This document shows, piece by piece, positions 1 through 29,700 of a stretch of DNA of 64,000 bases; positions within the stretch are counted from its first letter, which is position 1, and every line of letters begins with the position of its first letter. The notes under the pieces are model-generated. The model made no database searches, was not told the origin of the DNA, and was given only the letters and a program-made list of their open reading frames with translations. The position numbers were made by a program, and so were the translations under genes. The stretch is from Ascaris suum. Taxonomy: Eukaryota; Nematoda; Chromadorea; Rhabditida; Ascarididae. The DNA lies in contig CM024168.1 in assembly GCA_013433145.1 (NCBI GenBank), positions 14,376,868 through 14,440,867 on the forward strand, read 5' to 3'.

Positions 1-20
1 TTATTTTAAAACATTTAAAA

Positions 21-690
21 CGAATGTTGCGCGAAAAACAACCACAACAAAAAGTACAGCGAATATATAGCTCGCAGTGGGTCCACAACTCACTCTGGTG
101 GCACAACGCCACAATGAAATCAGCGGGTACAAGCCCGCAGTGAGCTCGAAGCTCACTTATGTGGTACTCGACCACTCAAGTATCAGTGAGTGCTCGACTC
201 GCTATTCAACGTTCTGAGCACGCAGCTCAGAATATGCAACACCTGATTACTCTGCCTCGAGCCAGCTTAGCCCCCACGTAATGGTTTCGGTTGGTTTCTC
301 CTGAGGCTAGTCAGGTGCTGCGTGGAGCCGGCACAATCATGGGGGTTAAAAATTCGTCTTTTTAAAATTTTAATACACTCAAACAAATGTTGCACGAAGC
401 AACAACCACAACAAAAAAAGAAGAGAAGATATGGAGCAGACTAGATAACGGACGCTAGCCCCAACTGGGCTCCGGCACTGCCGTGCCTCCTTCTCGCACG
501 ACCCAACGACGACGCCCAACCGACAATTTGCGCGCCGCTTCCAACGACGACTGATGTACAGCGGTAGCAATGAACTCGCAAAGGATTGCGCTCCACTTTT
601 ATACACCCCGGCTCTGCCTCAAGGCATTTACATGAAATTTGTTCTACCCTAAGATCATTAAAGCATTGGTAGACGGTTTGATCCGTCGCG
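21..690. repeat. Cluster of short hairpins with a diverged direct repeat
   Basis: Between 76 and 232 seven short stem-loops follow one another: 76-94, 98-112 (GTGGC/GCCAC), 123-138 (GCGGG/CCCGC), 139-157 (AGTGAGCT/AGCTCACT, 3-base loop), 161-175 (GTGGT/ACCAC), 185-203 and 212-232 (TTCTGAGC/GCTCAGAA). More occur at 389-403 (GTTGC/GCAAC), 457-471 (AGCCC/GGGCT), 474-487 (GGCAC/GTGCC), 615-626 and 672-687. Most loops are 3 to 6 bases, and each stem has its own sequence, so this is not a tandem repeat. A direct repeat with the core AACAACCACAACAAAAA lies at about 21-53 and 385-418, each copy followed by hairpins. The stems and repeats are seen directly. The function is unknown: it could be a structured RNA, part of an undescribed element, or replication-slippage debris. 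Short reading frames on the minus strand here look non-coding. Confidence 0.6.
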
Positions 691-1197
691 CGGTCGCCCT
701 TTCTCTTGATTTTTGATCTACATTTGTCGATCTCCCTTGCATGCCTCTTACATCGTTGCTCTGCATAATAACTGCTCACTCATATGAATCGGTCTTGCGA
801 ATGCAGCTATTATTCCCAAAGAGTGGCACTGAAGACACTTAATGATAGAACTTGGCCTTTGGTATGCCTCTGCAATACTTCTTTATTCGCTGGGCTGTTT
901 CGAACTGAATTTATTATTATGGGATCAGTATTAATTGCACAAAGTTTTAGGAACTAAGAAAACACTCTCTAATCATCGATTCAAGGGATTGTTTGTGCTG
1001 CTATCGATTCAATTCTCATGGACGAAAGAAAGGGAAAATGGAGAAATGTGCCCCACTCTTCTTCTCGGAACATATCAAAGCCTCCTAGTTTCACTCCAGT
1101 TATCATCACTCCATCAACTTAGCACTCTGTTCTCCCTTTTAAATCTAAGAACCTTGTATTTGCCGGTGTCTTCATCAGGTAGCATGTTTTGCTTAAG

Positions 1198-3092
1198 GCA
1201 CCAATGGATTCGACTATAAACGATTTTTGGCGAATGGTTTGGCAAGAGAAACCGAGAACTATCGTTATGCTGTGCAAATTATTTGAGGGCGGAAAGCCTA
1301 AATGTGCGCAATACTTTCCGACAAATACTTCCCAAACGCAACAATATGGAACGGTGATTGTGCAAAACGTCAAAAAAGTTTCGCCAGCTAGCGAGACGGT
1401 ATTCACTCATCAGTGACGATCGTATTTTAGAATCGACTAAATCAACCCACCGCATAGCATCCTTGTCCTCCCAGAAATCTGCCAGAAATTGCAATCTTTG
1501 TATCTATATTTGATTGTAATTTAAGACGTTAATTATTCATACCTCAGTATTCGTACGTTAAGATTCATCTAAAATATTAGCCAAATACTGCACCCCAAAG
1601 GTAACTGAAATCATTACTGACTGAGGAAATCTCGTCTGCCATCGCTCGGGTCAATTGCGTGGCGGCGATCCAATGATTCAATCATCACTTCCACACTATC
1701 GTTCACGTAAATTCTTGCTGAAATATCATATTTCGTTATGACTTTACAAAATTTTGAGCAAGCAAAAATGGGTCTTTTTTTGCTCCTTCATTATAGGCGT
1801 TTCCTCCTCGATGTGTCTCTCAATTATGAGTTCTTTTTAGGTGTTCGAAGCAGTACAACTCAACGTTTGTGTAAAGGGTGCACCCACATTTACAGTAACA
1901 CTATTCAAATGGCTTGATTGGCCAGGTACGCGTTGTTGCTTGCCATGCCATTTTACCAAGAGATTCCGTTCTAATAGAGAGTGGCAGGATTAGTAAAATG
2001 ATCTTCTCATGCCAGTAATTCGCAAATTGCCGAATCCACAGTAAAGGGTATTTAAATGCAAGAATATGCGGAAGACAGGATGCATGGATTTTCTGTCAAT
2101 CGGATTTCCTCGAAGAGTGGTACCGTTGTGATTTCCTTTTCGCTTCATTTAAGATTTGCTATGTTGCATCGCGCGCCAACTTATGTGACTGCACGCTTTA
2201 AGAAGAGAACAAAAAGTTGCTAAATGAAAACAGTGCGCCGTATTGCATGCGAAATGCAACGCTACTATAACTCTAATCGGATTTTGTTAGTAATTATCGT
2301 TAGCTTTCATGAATTCATTCTTCAGTAAGTGAAAGTTTTGATAATTGGACGTCCTCTACATTAGAGGTAACAATCTCCGCCTGAGCAATAACAGAGAAAG
2401 GTTTTATATCAGCATTTTCCTTAACTGATGTAGAAGAAACCAAATCCTCAATTTTTAATAGATTTTGGTGTCCCATCATCCGGAATGGGCATGTTACGGA
2501 TTTTGCGTCAAATTCGAGACCATCCACATACGACGGCAATCATTCACTGTTCGGCTGGTGTTGGAAGGACAGGGACAATGGTCGCTTGCGAAATCTGCCT
2601 AAAAATTCTCCTCGAAGGAAAAGAATTAAATGTAAGTCCACTTTTCTCCTCGATTTTTCATTGTTTCAGCCCATCTACACGGAAATAATTATGGTAGGTA
2701 TCAGTCTTTGCATGAATAAGACCAATCGAGGAAGGCCAGTCCCTGAACAACTCTAATTTCCTAACTGATTGCTAGTTGAAGCTTGTCAAGATTGACAGGT
2801 AAACAAAAAACCTTAACCCTTCAAACCATTAATTGAGTCTCTCAAGAGCGAAATTTTTCTACTCTGGTCGCTGCTTCAAGGATGGTAATTGGGTGAATTT
2901 CAGGTAACCGACGTTGTAAAGGAAATGCGCTCCCAACGTAGTGGCGCAATCCAAACTGAAGCACAATACGTTTATTTGCACAGGACGTTGCTCGAATATA
3001 TCAACGCGAAAAAGATTGCTAAAGAAACTAATGCAGAATTTTTCACCGCCTACAGAATCTATCAGAAGAAAGCGGAAAAAGCAGCTGCTTGA
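1198..3092 (+). CDS. Protein tyrosine phosphatase, N-terminal part not found
   Basis: Classical protein tyrosine phosphatase domain, which removes phosphate from phosphotyrosine. Exons read as 1198-1398, 1841-1925, 2462-2631 and 2904-3092; they join in phase to 215 codons including the stop. Visible landmarks, in order: NDFWRMVWQE (start of the conserved core), KWLDWPDFGVP (WPD loop with the acid Asp), HCSAGVGRTG (P-loop with the nucleophilic Cys, about residue 125 of the visible part) and QTEAQYVYLH (Q-loop). All catalytic elements are intact, so this is not obviously a dead enzyme. The phosphotyrosine-recognition loop and the rest of the N-terminal third are missing. They may lie left of the window, or the gene may be truncated. 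The donors at 1399 (GTATTC) and the acceptor before 1198 (TTAAG) are weak. AATAAA follows at 3174. The family is greatly expanded in nematodes, often with male or germline expression; that role here is inference. Confidence 0.8.
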
Positions 3093-3180
3093 AGAACATT
3101 AAATACTGCATTCTATTTGATATCGCAATTAAATCCTTTCTGCAAAGATATTTCGATTGATATTAAATCACATAATAAAT

Positions 3181-8053
<4,873 letters not shown>

Positions 8054-8116
8054 TTGAGAGAAGGTTCCTATTGTCAGGCTGCTCGTTAGAGGCGAATATT
8101 GCAGCCATTAAACGAC

Positions 8117-18823
<10,707 letters not shown>

Positions 18824-20791
18824 AAAATCGAATACAGTCGTTGGATATAACACGACATTGCGAGTTTTGCATACGCTTGTCACGCTTTCTAAGACCACAC
18901 ATGTTCTGTAAATAAGCCTCATAAATGACGGGTTGGCAAATTGAAATCAAATCTTTGAAAGCCATCACGAGGTTAACGATCATGAATAGCAATTATAAAT
19001 CGATGATTACGCGGTATTAAGTCGGGAATAGAGAGGACAAGGAGCAACTGGATTCCCCGCAGTCTGTATTCCCTTCAAGTCTCCTATGTACCCGGCAAGC
19101 GAAAATTTTTTCTTCAGTTCTCCAAAATTTGCTATTGATTTTTTTCTGATGATTTTCCATCTCAATGTCCGAAAATCTCTTCTTTAAGCGTAGGCAGCAA
19201 GGCGATTACACCGATGTAACAAAGTTTCTGATGTGACACTCTTCTTTCGCCTCCATCACATATTACCAAGAGAGATCACTTGTTTATATACAAATAGAAT
19301 AATCCTTCACCGTTCATAATAGACCAACTAATGCAGTAGTCACTGAAGATATTGTTTCATATTTCTCATTTTGAATCAAACATCGATCGATTGATCAGCG
19401 CTCAAAGCTTTCAAAGCTTTCTGCACTTCAGCTCATAGTCGATCATTCATTCAAAAAGCGCAGTAATATGGATAATTTCGACATGTTCCAAATCGTTTTC
19501 ACTGCCTGTGCCAGATCGCGATACCTCAGAATGTAGAAAAGTATCTCATTTGCACGCCTGCACACAATGCAAAAAGCAGCTATCTATGCCATCCTTCCTA
19601 AGTACCGTTTTTTAAAGTTGGAATGACTCCAGAAGTTTGTGTTTGAATTCCTTAATATCTGCACATTGGTTGTCTTTCATTTCTTTGTCTATAAATCTCA
19701 TGCCCTACTTATTCACTGAATTGTTATGCCCATATAACTGTAATATTAACTTGCTATTACTATTGTACTCCTAATTAATGGCAGCCTATTGTGCTCTTAG
19801 CTTGCCAATCATTGCCAACTCCATCTACTGCACTTTCAAATAAACAAACACCCTCAGCGCGAAGTATATTCTAATACGAGAGGTACATGACTGACAGATG
19901 TTGCAATCATTCTATACTGTATCTGTTTCCCCTTGATAGATCACTACGAAATTTGGAAAAGATTCCCGCCAGTTTGCGTTGAGTAAAAGAAGTGGACAAA
20001 TTCGTTCGACCCTAATTTCCACCGGAAATTTTATTTCCAACACATTACCATCAATCCAATTTTCTTTTGCCAATATTGATTGCCATCATTCGTTTAAGTG
20101 CTTTTGCGCCTTGTTTTGTAACTAAGAAATTCCGTGTAATATACCTGTGAAAATTAATATCGATTACGTCGTCGAATGAAGTTATTGAATGCTATGCATT
20201 TGAATAAAATATTATTCATAAACTGCATCCAAAATTGCACTTCTAAGCTGCATTTTAGCGACGTCATAAGTTTGCGTTGTATATTCACCTAAACGCCTGT
20301 CTATTGGTCTGCCAGCTTCAACTCGTAACGCACTTAGCTAACGTCCAAAAGTTTGAGTTCGCGAGTTCATTCAAACATAACGCGCATGTGACCAAATGAC
20401 CGTTCTATTGGCGTCTTACAAAATACGCAAGCTTCTGATCTGCCAATGAAATCTTGCATAAAGATGCAAATTTCGTAGGCACTCCATTCAAATAACTCGG
20501 CCAGGTGAGTGTCATATCAGCGGAGTTAGACGAGCAGACTGACACAATCATGGACGTATATCTGCAATTATTACTTCGACTATCGTTCATGTTTCCATTC
20601 TTTATGAGATTGGTTGGTCTGGTCGGCGGTACTGCAAAAACGCACATTTTTTCAGGTGCTTCAGCACTTATTTATTTAGCAATAGAATATATGGTATGGT
20701 ACATGATGGATTTACACATTACCATTGACAGTATTGTTAGCTTCCTATATGATAGCAGAGGATCGGTTTCTGCAGTTGTTACATAGCTGAT
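18824..20791. other. Intergenic, tyrosinase to osm-5
   Basis: About 2 kb between the convergent ends of the tyrosinase gene and osm-5. I see no gene. An open frame at 20505-20786 (+) starts with GTG inside a donor-like CAGGTGAGT and has no recognisable features. AATAAA on the minus strand near 20670 may serve osm-5. Confidence 0.45.
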
Positions 20792-23700
20792 TTATTCGGG
20801 AAGAAGCGACTCGTCGAGTTGTTCGTTTTCAAACAATTCATCATTGTCGGTCTCACGTCGACGGGTTCCTGTTTTCGGTCGTGCCGGTGCCGGACCCAAA
20901 GGATCTTTATAACTGTAGTCGGCTGAATCTTAAACACAAAACAGAACTATTTTTAATTTTTCGCGTCAGCTGGAAAACCTTAGAAGAATGAAAAAAGCAC
21001 TTCAGTGGATTAAGGAACACTCTATAGGTAGGAATTTATTAGATGAGATAATTTTCACGGATTTTATTTTTAAGAAAAAGAAATCGGCATTTTTTTCTGT
21101 GGTAGAAAAATATCACAAGATGTGAATAAAAAAGATGAACTTTAATTACAGCTGCATAAGCGGTTACCATAAGTGATACAATGTTTGACCTATTCCAAAT
21201 CACTGAACAGTTCAATAACGATCTCTTCCCGAAAGTGGACAACAGTCCTTCCAATACTGAAATTTCATATTGGAATATATCACAGCGTTTTCCTGCCCCG
21301 TGTTATCAATATGAGAAATAAATCCGAAGAAATAGCGAATTTGAAAGGTCAACCTGCTAACACATCATTCAAAAAGAATTAAATCTCTTTATGTAACTAT
21401 CCAATATGTTCATTGGAAAACAAAATTTTCTTTGGAATTTAATATAGAATCCAAAAATTTACAAAAAATGGTATTCAAAGTGCTGATTCTGATGGAAAAA
21501 CGAAAATTCTTCCGGCTTTACATTCAGTAGAAGAGTTCCAATTCAAATCGCCTTACATTCCACTATAACGCGTTGCTTTTGATGATAAACAATTGCGAAG
21601 TTCAAAAAACTACCTCGAAGGCGAAAAAGGAAATCTGCATTATACACTTAGGGAAGGTGACACAGCAGATCACTGAGGCAATACCTATCATCCAGATGCT
21701 CATAAAACTTTCATGGAATATACTCCCCTCTAGTCTATTGTACTGTCAATGAGTGTGGTGAATATAGAATATCTTTGAAATTGAGCAAAGGACAGAAATC
21801 AACGAACTCATTTTGCGTTGCGTTACTTGATATTGCTCATCCTTGTCGAAGACGAGTCTTGCACTTGACGTTCGCAAACTACTTCGAGAACTCGGACGGC
21901 CATCTGGAAATTGGAAATTATCGGCAAACCGATAGCGAATTATTCTAGCACCGTTGATCTCAAGATGGCGCCCCGGTACTATTTTTCACTTCTAACTCAT
22001 GATGTGCAAAGTATCTTGTTCGTTGATATAAGTTTGCAGACTGGGAAGTCTGACGGAAGCATCCAGAACTCCAGCATAAAAATAACTGCTTTACCCAACC
22101 AATCCATAAACTTACCGTTGAATATCTCCATGACTACCTCTTCAAAAGAAATATCCACGGTTTTCATGTAGCATTCGTAGCACTTTTTTGATACATACAA
22201 CATTCCACTGCTTTCACCACCAAATTGTTGCTTTGCTTTTCCGATAGCACAACACTAAACGTGGCATTTACGGATAGGTTTTGGGGGTTTTCATGTTTAC
22301 ATTCTTCATAGTTATCATTTCACACATTATTGCTGCATTTTGTCGGGAATTCAATAAACAATGAGTGAGGGAATGTATAGAATATTGTGAAAACCGTCAA
22401 AATTGAAGAAAGTAATATAAGAAATTTTTCGTAACTGTCGAAAAACATAAGAAATAAAAAGTGGACAAACAAGAGGTCTGTGGCGGAAGGCTCTGTGCTG
22501 ATGTAGCGGGCGATCGTTTTCCTTGACTCGAATCACTCTCACGTTGCATTCGCAACTGACGAACCTTCTCTGCTTTCGATAACTGAAATTCGCTAAAGTT
22601 AAAACAGTACAATTTTCGTACGTCAAAAAATATATTCAACGTTCATATAAGATGATTGCCTACATGAAAGTTTTGTCTGTAACTGCAGATTAACGAAATT
22701 TCCGAAACTTGGACACATTCCCAAGCAAACTAATTTTTAACGACTGAAGGTTGAAACAAATACATACTTAAACAGAGGTGATTGAACCATATGTTGATTC
22801 GGTTTTATCACCGACTTATTTCACGACATTTCGAGAAGAATTTCAGAGCAATGACATCCCAACTGAACATTATGTAGCCAGAAGGGAAAAATTTACCTTT
22901 TCCACAAATTCTTTCGCTTCAGGCATTCCAAGATCTGTGCAAATTCGTACGAGGAATTTCAAACCTGCAAATAGAGGCAAAAGTTTCAGCATGTGGAGAG
23001 CAAAAAATTATAATATGAAGAATAACAGTAAACCTTTATATTTTCATAGAGTTGGAAAATTTATTCTCTTATGACGAAAATATAGTAATTTCTCTTTTTG
23101 CTTCTTATGTCCAAAAGCTCGTACGTACGATGGTACGGCCAGTCCATGTGTGATAATCGCAACGTGCACAAATTGCTGCTCCTCAGCAGATTCGTTGTGA
23201 AAGTGAAGTGAAAAATGGAAATTACGTTTTGCGTTGACTTTAAAGGATTAGAACACATGAAGATAACTTTGTATTCGTACTTAACTGCAATTCATCGATC
23301 GCTTAGCAGAAATATTTCACAGGAATAAAAAGTAAAAGATTCACTGACCACACCGAGATTCGACATTAAAAGAGTTAGACTACTGTCGTTTTGCTGTAAT
23401 ATGGTACTCACTTAAAATAACATTCAACATCAGTGCTGTGCTAACGTTAACGTCTGTGGGAATAATAAAACATTCTCAATCAAGAGAACTTGTTCGAATA
23501 AGATTTTATTCAACATCGTTGTCTTTACGTTCATCTGCATTTGATGACTTTAGTTGATGACCGTACCAAGTGAATTGTTGCCATTAAGCCGTTTCGAGAT
23601 TAGCGTTCAGCTGATCCGAAATTGGCATTAAGTCATTCGAAATGAATATTTCACATTTATGGACAAGTTACAGCGATAATGAATTTTATGAGTGTACTTA

Positions 23701-26700
23701 CTATAACGTTTTTGTATGATAACGTGATCTATGATGTGTGAGAGCTCATAATCATATCAAACTCACATTCAATGTTTTCGGGGAAGCGTCGATGTATCTG
23801 TCTATATAAGTCGAGTGCCTTCTGATAATTCCCAGATCGCCTTTGACAAGAGGCCATCATCAATTGCCATTTGATTTCATTTGGCCTGTAATGGAAGAGT
23901 TTTTCGCAAGCATCAATTATATTAACTGCAAGAAGGATCCAAAAATTTTTCGAGAGAGAGAGAGGAATACTGCTGTGAATATCAGTGAATGATTCTCCGT
24001 CGAGATGCGCTAACCTTTGCGCTATTGTTGCAAGATAAACTTTCATGAGTAAATTAAATCTCCCGCCTACCCCCTACTCCATTTTCCACCTAATCGACAT
24101 TGACAATGACTCTGTGACCTGGCACGTCATTCGACATCGATGAGAAATTAGATTTCTTTGGCACGAAAACGAAACTGCCGAAAGAACATCGATGAAAAGT
24201 GCCTTAAGTTTTAATGAATTCTGAAGTGAATTTGAAACGTTATTCGATTTGGTAATCGTTTCGCCTTTATTTGAACAAGAGCACTTTACTTGGAGGAACT
24301 TCTTTCAAAGGAAAAACAGAAATAAACGCACTCCATGATCGATGCTTTCTCGAAGTAATTCACCGCTTTCTCGGGAAATTGTGCATCTATGTAATATGCG
24401 CCGAGCCATTCGATAACACCGATATTTGACGGAAAATAGCGATAACTCTGAGAACGCACGAAGCATTATTGAAATTTTTTACAAAACGTTATATATCTTG
24501 CTGGATTACTACATAATACTAAAAGCTCACTGCTAGGCGACTTTCTCCAGTGCAACCAGTATTACAGCAAGCAGAAACTCTAGCAAACGAATCGAAAAAA
24601 ACCTCAGATGTTTTGATGAATTTTTGAGTTTCTTGTCTTCCACCAAAAAATTCAGCAGGTGCTATTAATTTTAGCATAATAAAGATGTCACCGTATTGGT
24701 TGCAGAAGTGAAGAGCCGTACGTCGTAAAGTTGGTACAAACAGATCGGTGTGCACCGGAAAGGTGATTTTTGCGATATAACTATTAGAATATGAAAAAAA
24801 GGCAATTTTTTATCACTAGGATTTAGGATTATCGCTCGATGAGAAATTACAAATAGCATACATCATAATGGCATTGGAACGCTTGACTTTTATCTCCTTC
24901 GGCGTCATAAATATTCGCTAACTTCGATAGAATTGCCGGATCGGTTGGTGCGAGGCTATTTGCCTGACTATAAAGCTCAATCGCTTGCGCCGTATCTTCC
25001 AAAGATTCGTATCTGAAATTAATTCCTGTGTACAATCTTAGATGAAAATATTTTACAATTTTAGTACTCATAAATCTATATAAGCTAAAAAATCTAAAAG
25101 CTGATTTCATTTCTCTGTTCTACATTACAAGACGACTGCATCCACCAAGAGATATTTCAACGAAGCGTTTATCAAAATTCGTGGGTGGGCATAAAAGTTG
25201 AGAAAGCATACGTACATTGCAGCAAGTTGACAGAGAACTTCAACGTTGTTGAGAAGCATACTGTGGAGTTTATAAAAGCAATCCAATGCTGCCTCCATTT
25301 TGCCCTGTAGTCGACAAACGTATCCCATATTGTAGAGCGCTTGTACACATGATGCCTGAAATTCAAAACCTCCCTCTTAATGCTTCTAGCCAGAAAGAGT
25401 TTAATGAAAACGAATCGAATAAAATTCCCAACAATTTTCTCCCATCTAATCATAACACAGCATCCACACGAGGCACAAATACAGTCTATATGCACTCTTC
25501 AGAGTCCTGTTCCTACCCTCAGGCCTATCTCTACAAATCTAGAGCGCTCTGAAATAGGAACACTACGCTTTTATACCTGAATTAATCGACCAGCTGAGGT
25601 GAAATGAAACTAATGAATAAATCAGCGAAAGTCATGAAAAAATGAACGAAATATTTTTGAAGTTTTTATGCGAATCGCCGCACTATCAGTCTTCTTAAAC
25701 AGTTTAAAGCTCTCATAAGCCCATTAGTGAGCCCCTTTTCAAACACATTTGACCTTCGAACTTTACTCTTTGTAACTTGAAATGTGGCAAATACCCTCCT
25801 CATCTTTCAAAATTTCAATAATCCCCAAACGATGACTTAAAGTCAGTTATGTTTTTTGAAAAAGAAAACTATCCTTGTTCCGTGAAATTCTGTTGAAAAG
25901 ACAGGATTGAGTAAAATTCAAATGAGCAGGATTAATAGTCAAGAATACCTCGTTACTGAATGCCTCCTTGTAATATTGATATGCTTTATCGAGATCACCA
26001 ACAACGAAGAAGATATTGCCTCTGTTAACGAGCGCATTCGAGTTGTATCGATCAGCGCTCAACGATTGCTCACAATATTGAATCGCATCATCAATTTTTG
26101 TTGGTCCTTGCTGTAGATAGTGAGTTGCAGAAATGAGGAGGGAATGTGGGAGGGGGGGGGGAGGGGAATGCGAGAGATGTAATCTAGCTATTCAAATTCT
26201 ACGTCTGAATTCTACACATAAGCTAAAACAGCAGGACTTTTATTTTGTAATTTATATCTTTTTCGAATAGCTGAGCTATACTCAGCCACAAATATTTGTT
26301 GATAACGTTTCTAACTTTTAGTACAAATAAACATCATTTTGGATATTCTTAGGGGAAATTACTAAACAGAAACTCTGAGATAAAACTATATGAAACTATT
26401 ATATCATTTAAATGGTGCATAATATTATGGGGAATTATATAGAGTGCTTATATATTATTCAATGAGAAAATAATAGCATACCAATAAATTCAACAATGCA
26501 AGATTGTTTGCCGCTGCACTAGCCACTTTGCTTTCTTTATTGTTGAAAACGAGAAGGATCTGAAAATAAATTTCACAAAAGAATTTCTTCATAACCGATG
26601 GCAAAAATCAGATCGCCTCAGGCTCTCCGATATCAATCCTTGTCAGCCTAATACATGAGATTGAACTTTTTTTAAACGTGCGAGCCTATAAATGTGTAAG

Positions 26701-29700
26701 AACTTATTCAAAAAAAAGCAGTAAAGTAAAAGACCTGTTGTGCAGCCGCAAGATCACCCTGACGTAGAAGCTCAACAGCTTTGTTCATTTCGAGTTCCAT
26801 CGCTAGTGGCGCATATATAGACTGCTTAATCGCCTCAACGCACCATGCATAACCTTCCGCGTAACTGCAATTCATTCAACGCAAATTTCCGAAGTGAGAA
26901 TTCAAGCAAATTTTATTTAAAGCAAATAAAGAAATGCCCAAGGAGTTGCAAAGGAAGATCTTAGAGGGGCCCAGTTGCAGTGGCTATAATAGACGAATAT
27001 TTGATGCTACATACACGTAGTTTTTGAGTGAAAATTTGTTTTGCGCTAATGTGGCTCGTGTGAGAACCTAGCATACTTCAATTGTTATGAGATAACTATA
27101 AGAGGGTAATAAGATTAGCGACTGTGGCCTCGTCCAGAAATCTTCCACAGTAAATTTATTCAGTAAACTGTTTTGAACACACTTATTTTCAGCTCCTTCT
27201 CTTTTCTCAGTTTCGTCACCTCAAAAGTAGCATATCCATCCTTCGCCTTTCAATGCCAATCGAAGAGACCCTTTTTAACCTGTTCCTCTCATCCAAAGTG
27301 TGCTGAGATCATTGCTATCACCAAACACCTTAATCGATGAAAACTCCAACTAACGTCACAGCAATAGCTGACGATATTATCTTTGCTGCGATGAGGATAG
27401 TTCGTTCGGCAGTCTGCCGTCGATGCCTTTCCCATTGTTTCAACGAGTCGTTACTGATCACTTGAGCAAGTAGAAAATCTTCTTGTTCCTCGAATCAATA
27501 TCACTCATTTATCGATGCCCTCCTTATTCTACTCCCTTCGCATATCGGTGTCGATGCCACTTTTGTTTGGAAAAATTTTACAGCGAAAGAGCGATATACG
27601 GATTTACCAGAGAAATGAAAATGGAAATTTTCAGGATTGAATTCTCCTTTGGAGATTTTTGAAAGAACCGAAAGAAATAGTCATCGTTCTTATTATACGG
27701 TTCATAATTCAAATATTTATGAAAACTTATCAAGAAATATAAAAATTTCCCCAACGTACATACTGAGTGAAGCAGTCTGAAGAACAATGCAGATGCACAA
27801 TGGGAAACAGCAAAATTTGACGCAAAAAATAACGTGAAAATAACGTGAATTTTGAAGAGATATCTTTCAAAGTGAGGTCTCCCTATGAAAAGAGCGACGA
27901 TGATAATATGTCTTTAGCAGTATAACCCCGTCCACCATTCTTGCTCCTTCCACGTCGCTTCTTAATTTTGAAACCTTACCGCTCTTCAAAGGATAGATTA
28001 TTTTCGTAGTTCGCTATAACCTCTCTCATTATTCTCCAATGTGCGTCGAGATTCTTTTTTACTCATCGAATTACGATAGCATTGCACCTAACTGATGCAT
28101 ATTTTATTCGTTGATAAAAATTTCTTAGCACCAGCTACACGCATAACAGATGAAATAAGCAGTTCAAGCGAATATGAGCATCAGAAAAGACTGCCAAAGT
28201 GCCGCACTCATGGGCAAATTTTTGAAAGAACTCTCTCGCTTATATGCGACGAATTTAACATTGTAGATTGGAAAAAAGAACTTCTAACTGTTCAGCTTTT
28301 CAAGAGCTAACGAGATTTTCGCCCCACAACTTAAAAAGGACAGCAAAATATCGATTAAACGATCCACCGACTATAGGTCATCCTTAGATTTGTGGAAACT
28401 GTAAATTCACAACCCGTAACCCCGCTTATTACGATAAATTTATAATTGCTCTTTTAAAATCAGTAATGATATAGTTTTTAGCGAACCATGTATTTAGGCT
28501 CATCGTCAATAAGTAGAGGAATATCAACGAGCCGTTGGAAGGCGTCCTTCATCCTCTCAACGTCCTCGAGGCAATAGGCCGTCAAAATGAGATTCAACGC
28601 GGTCCCGTAATCACCTTTTTCCTCCATACAATGCTCGAATGTATTCGCCGCTTCATCGTATTCGCCACATTTTATAAACGCCACTCCAATATTGTTGAGA
28701 ATTTTTATTCTCAAAGTTTCTTTATATTTATTCAATGTTTATAAAAGAAATGATAGAGCACAGTGATAGCACCTAGAGCGAAGTGGCATAGCTTTTGGCC
28801 CCTTTTCTAATTGCATAAAATTCAATTTATTTTCGAGGGAGCAATAAAATTTACTTCTATAGAAACACTCAGAAAGGCGATTGTATGATTGAAATGATTA
28901 TCAATATTAAAGCTGTTAAGATGCTGCCTTAGCATCGTGGTATAGTTGTAATATTTCTGCCACTTTTATGTTGCATTTCTAAGTTCTATCATAATATTCA
29001 TCTCTAATTGATCACCACAATTCGCTATTATAAGGCAATCTAGAAATATGACACAACTTAATATAATAAAAGACACCCCCCTTTCTTATTTGTTAGTAAG
29101 CATATATCGATCTATTATTTGTCTGATAAATATTTAAGTGGAATTCAACGTCGCTATGCTTTTGTTGGTGACGAATGGAAGAAAAAATCAGCGCAAAGAT
29201 CGAATTCTAATAGCAACTAGAATTGAACTAACCTCGTGTCTTTCTGCACATTAGGCACTTGGTCGAGTGCCATACGATAGTATTTGATTGCTTTCTTATA
29301 GTCTTTTTTCTTGAAGTAAATATTACCAATATTCACTTTTAGACGACCCGAATTTGCAAACATTTTATTTTTAACGATCACTTGATAAGTATTCAACGCT
29401 TCGGTTAGTAGATCATTCGCCACATACTGTAATAAATGAGATTTCTACAGTAATCGAACGGTATTTACTTTAAATGAGCGGAATGAGGCAATGAAAGTCT
29501 AAAAATTTTATCTGTATACAGTATTCCCACGAGAAATATTCCATTTGAGCGGTAAACGAAATGAACGAGGACGAAATTTTGTAATACTTGAAGATTAATC
29601 AAAAAAAAAAAAAACCACCAACGTTAATGCAATTGGATTTTCACTAACGATCCATTTATACTGGTGAAACACCGATATGAACAGCACAAATAATAATTTA

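Noticed and set aside
76..232. CRISPR-like array
   Set aside because: The stems differ in sequence, there is no constant repeat or spacer length, and the genome is eukaryotic.
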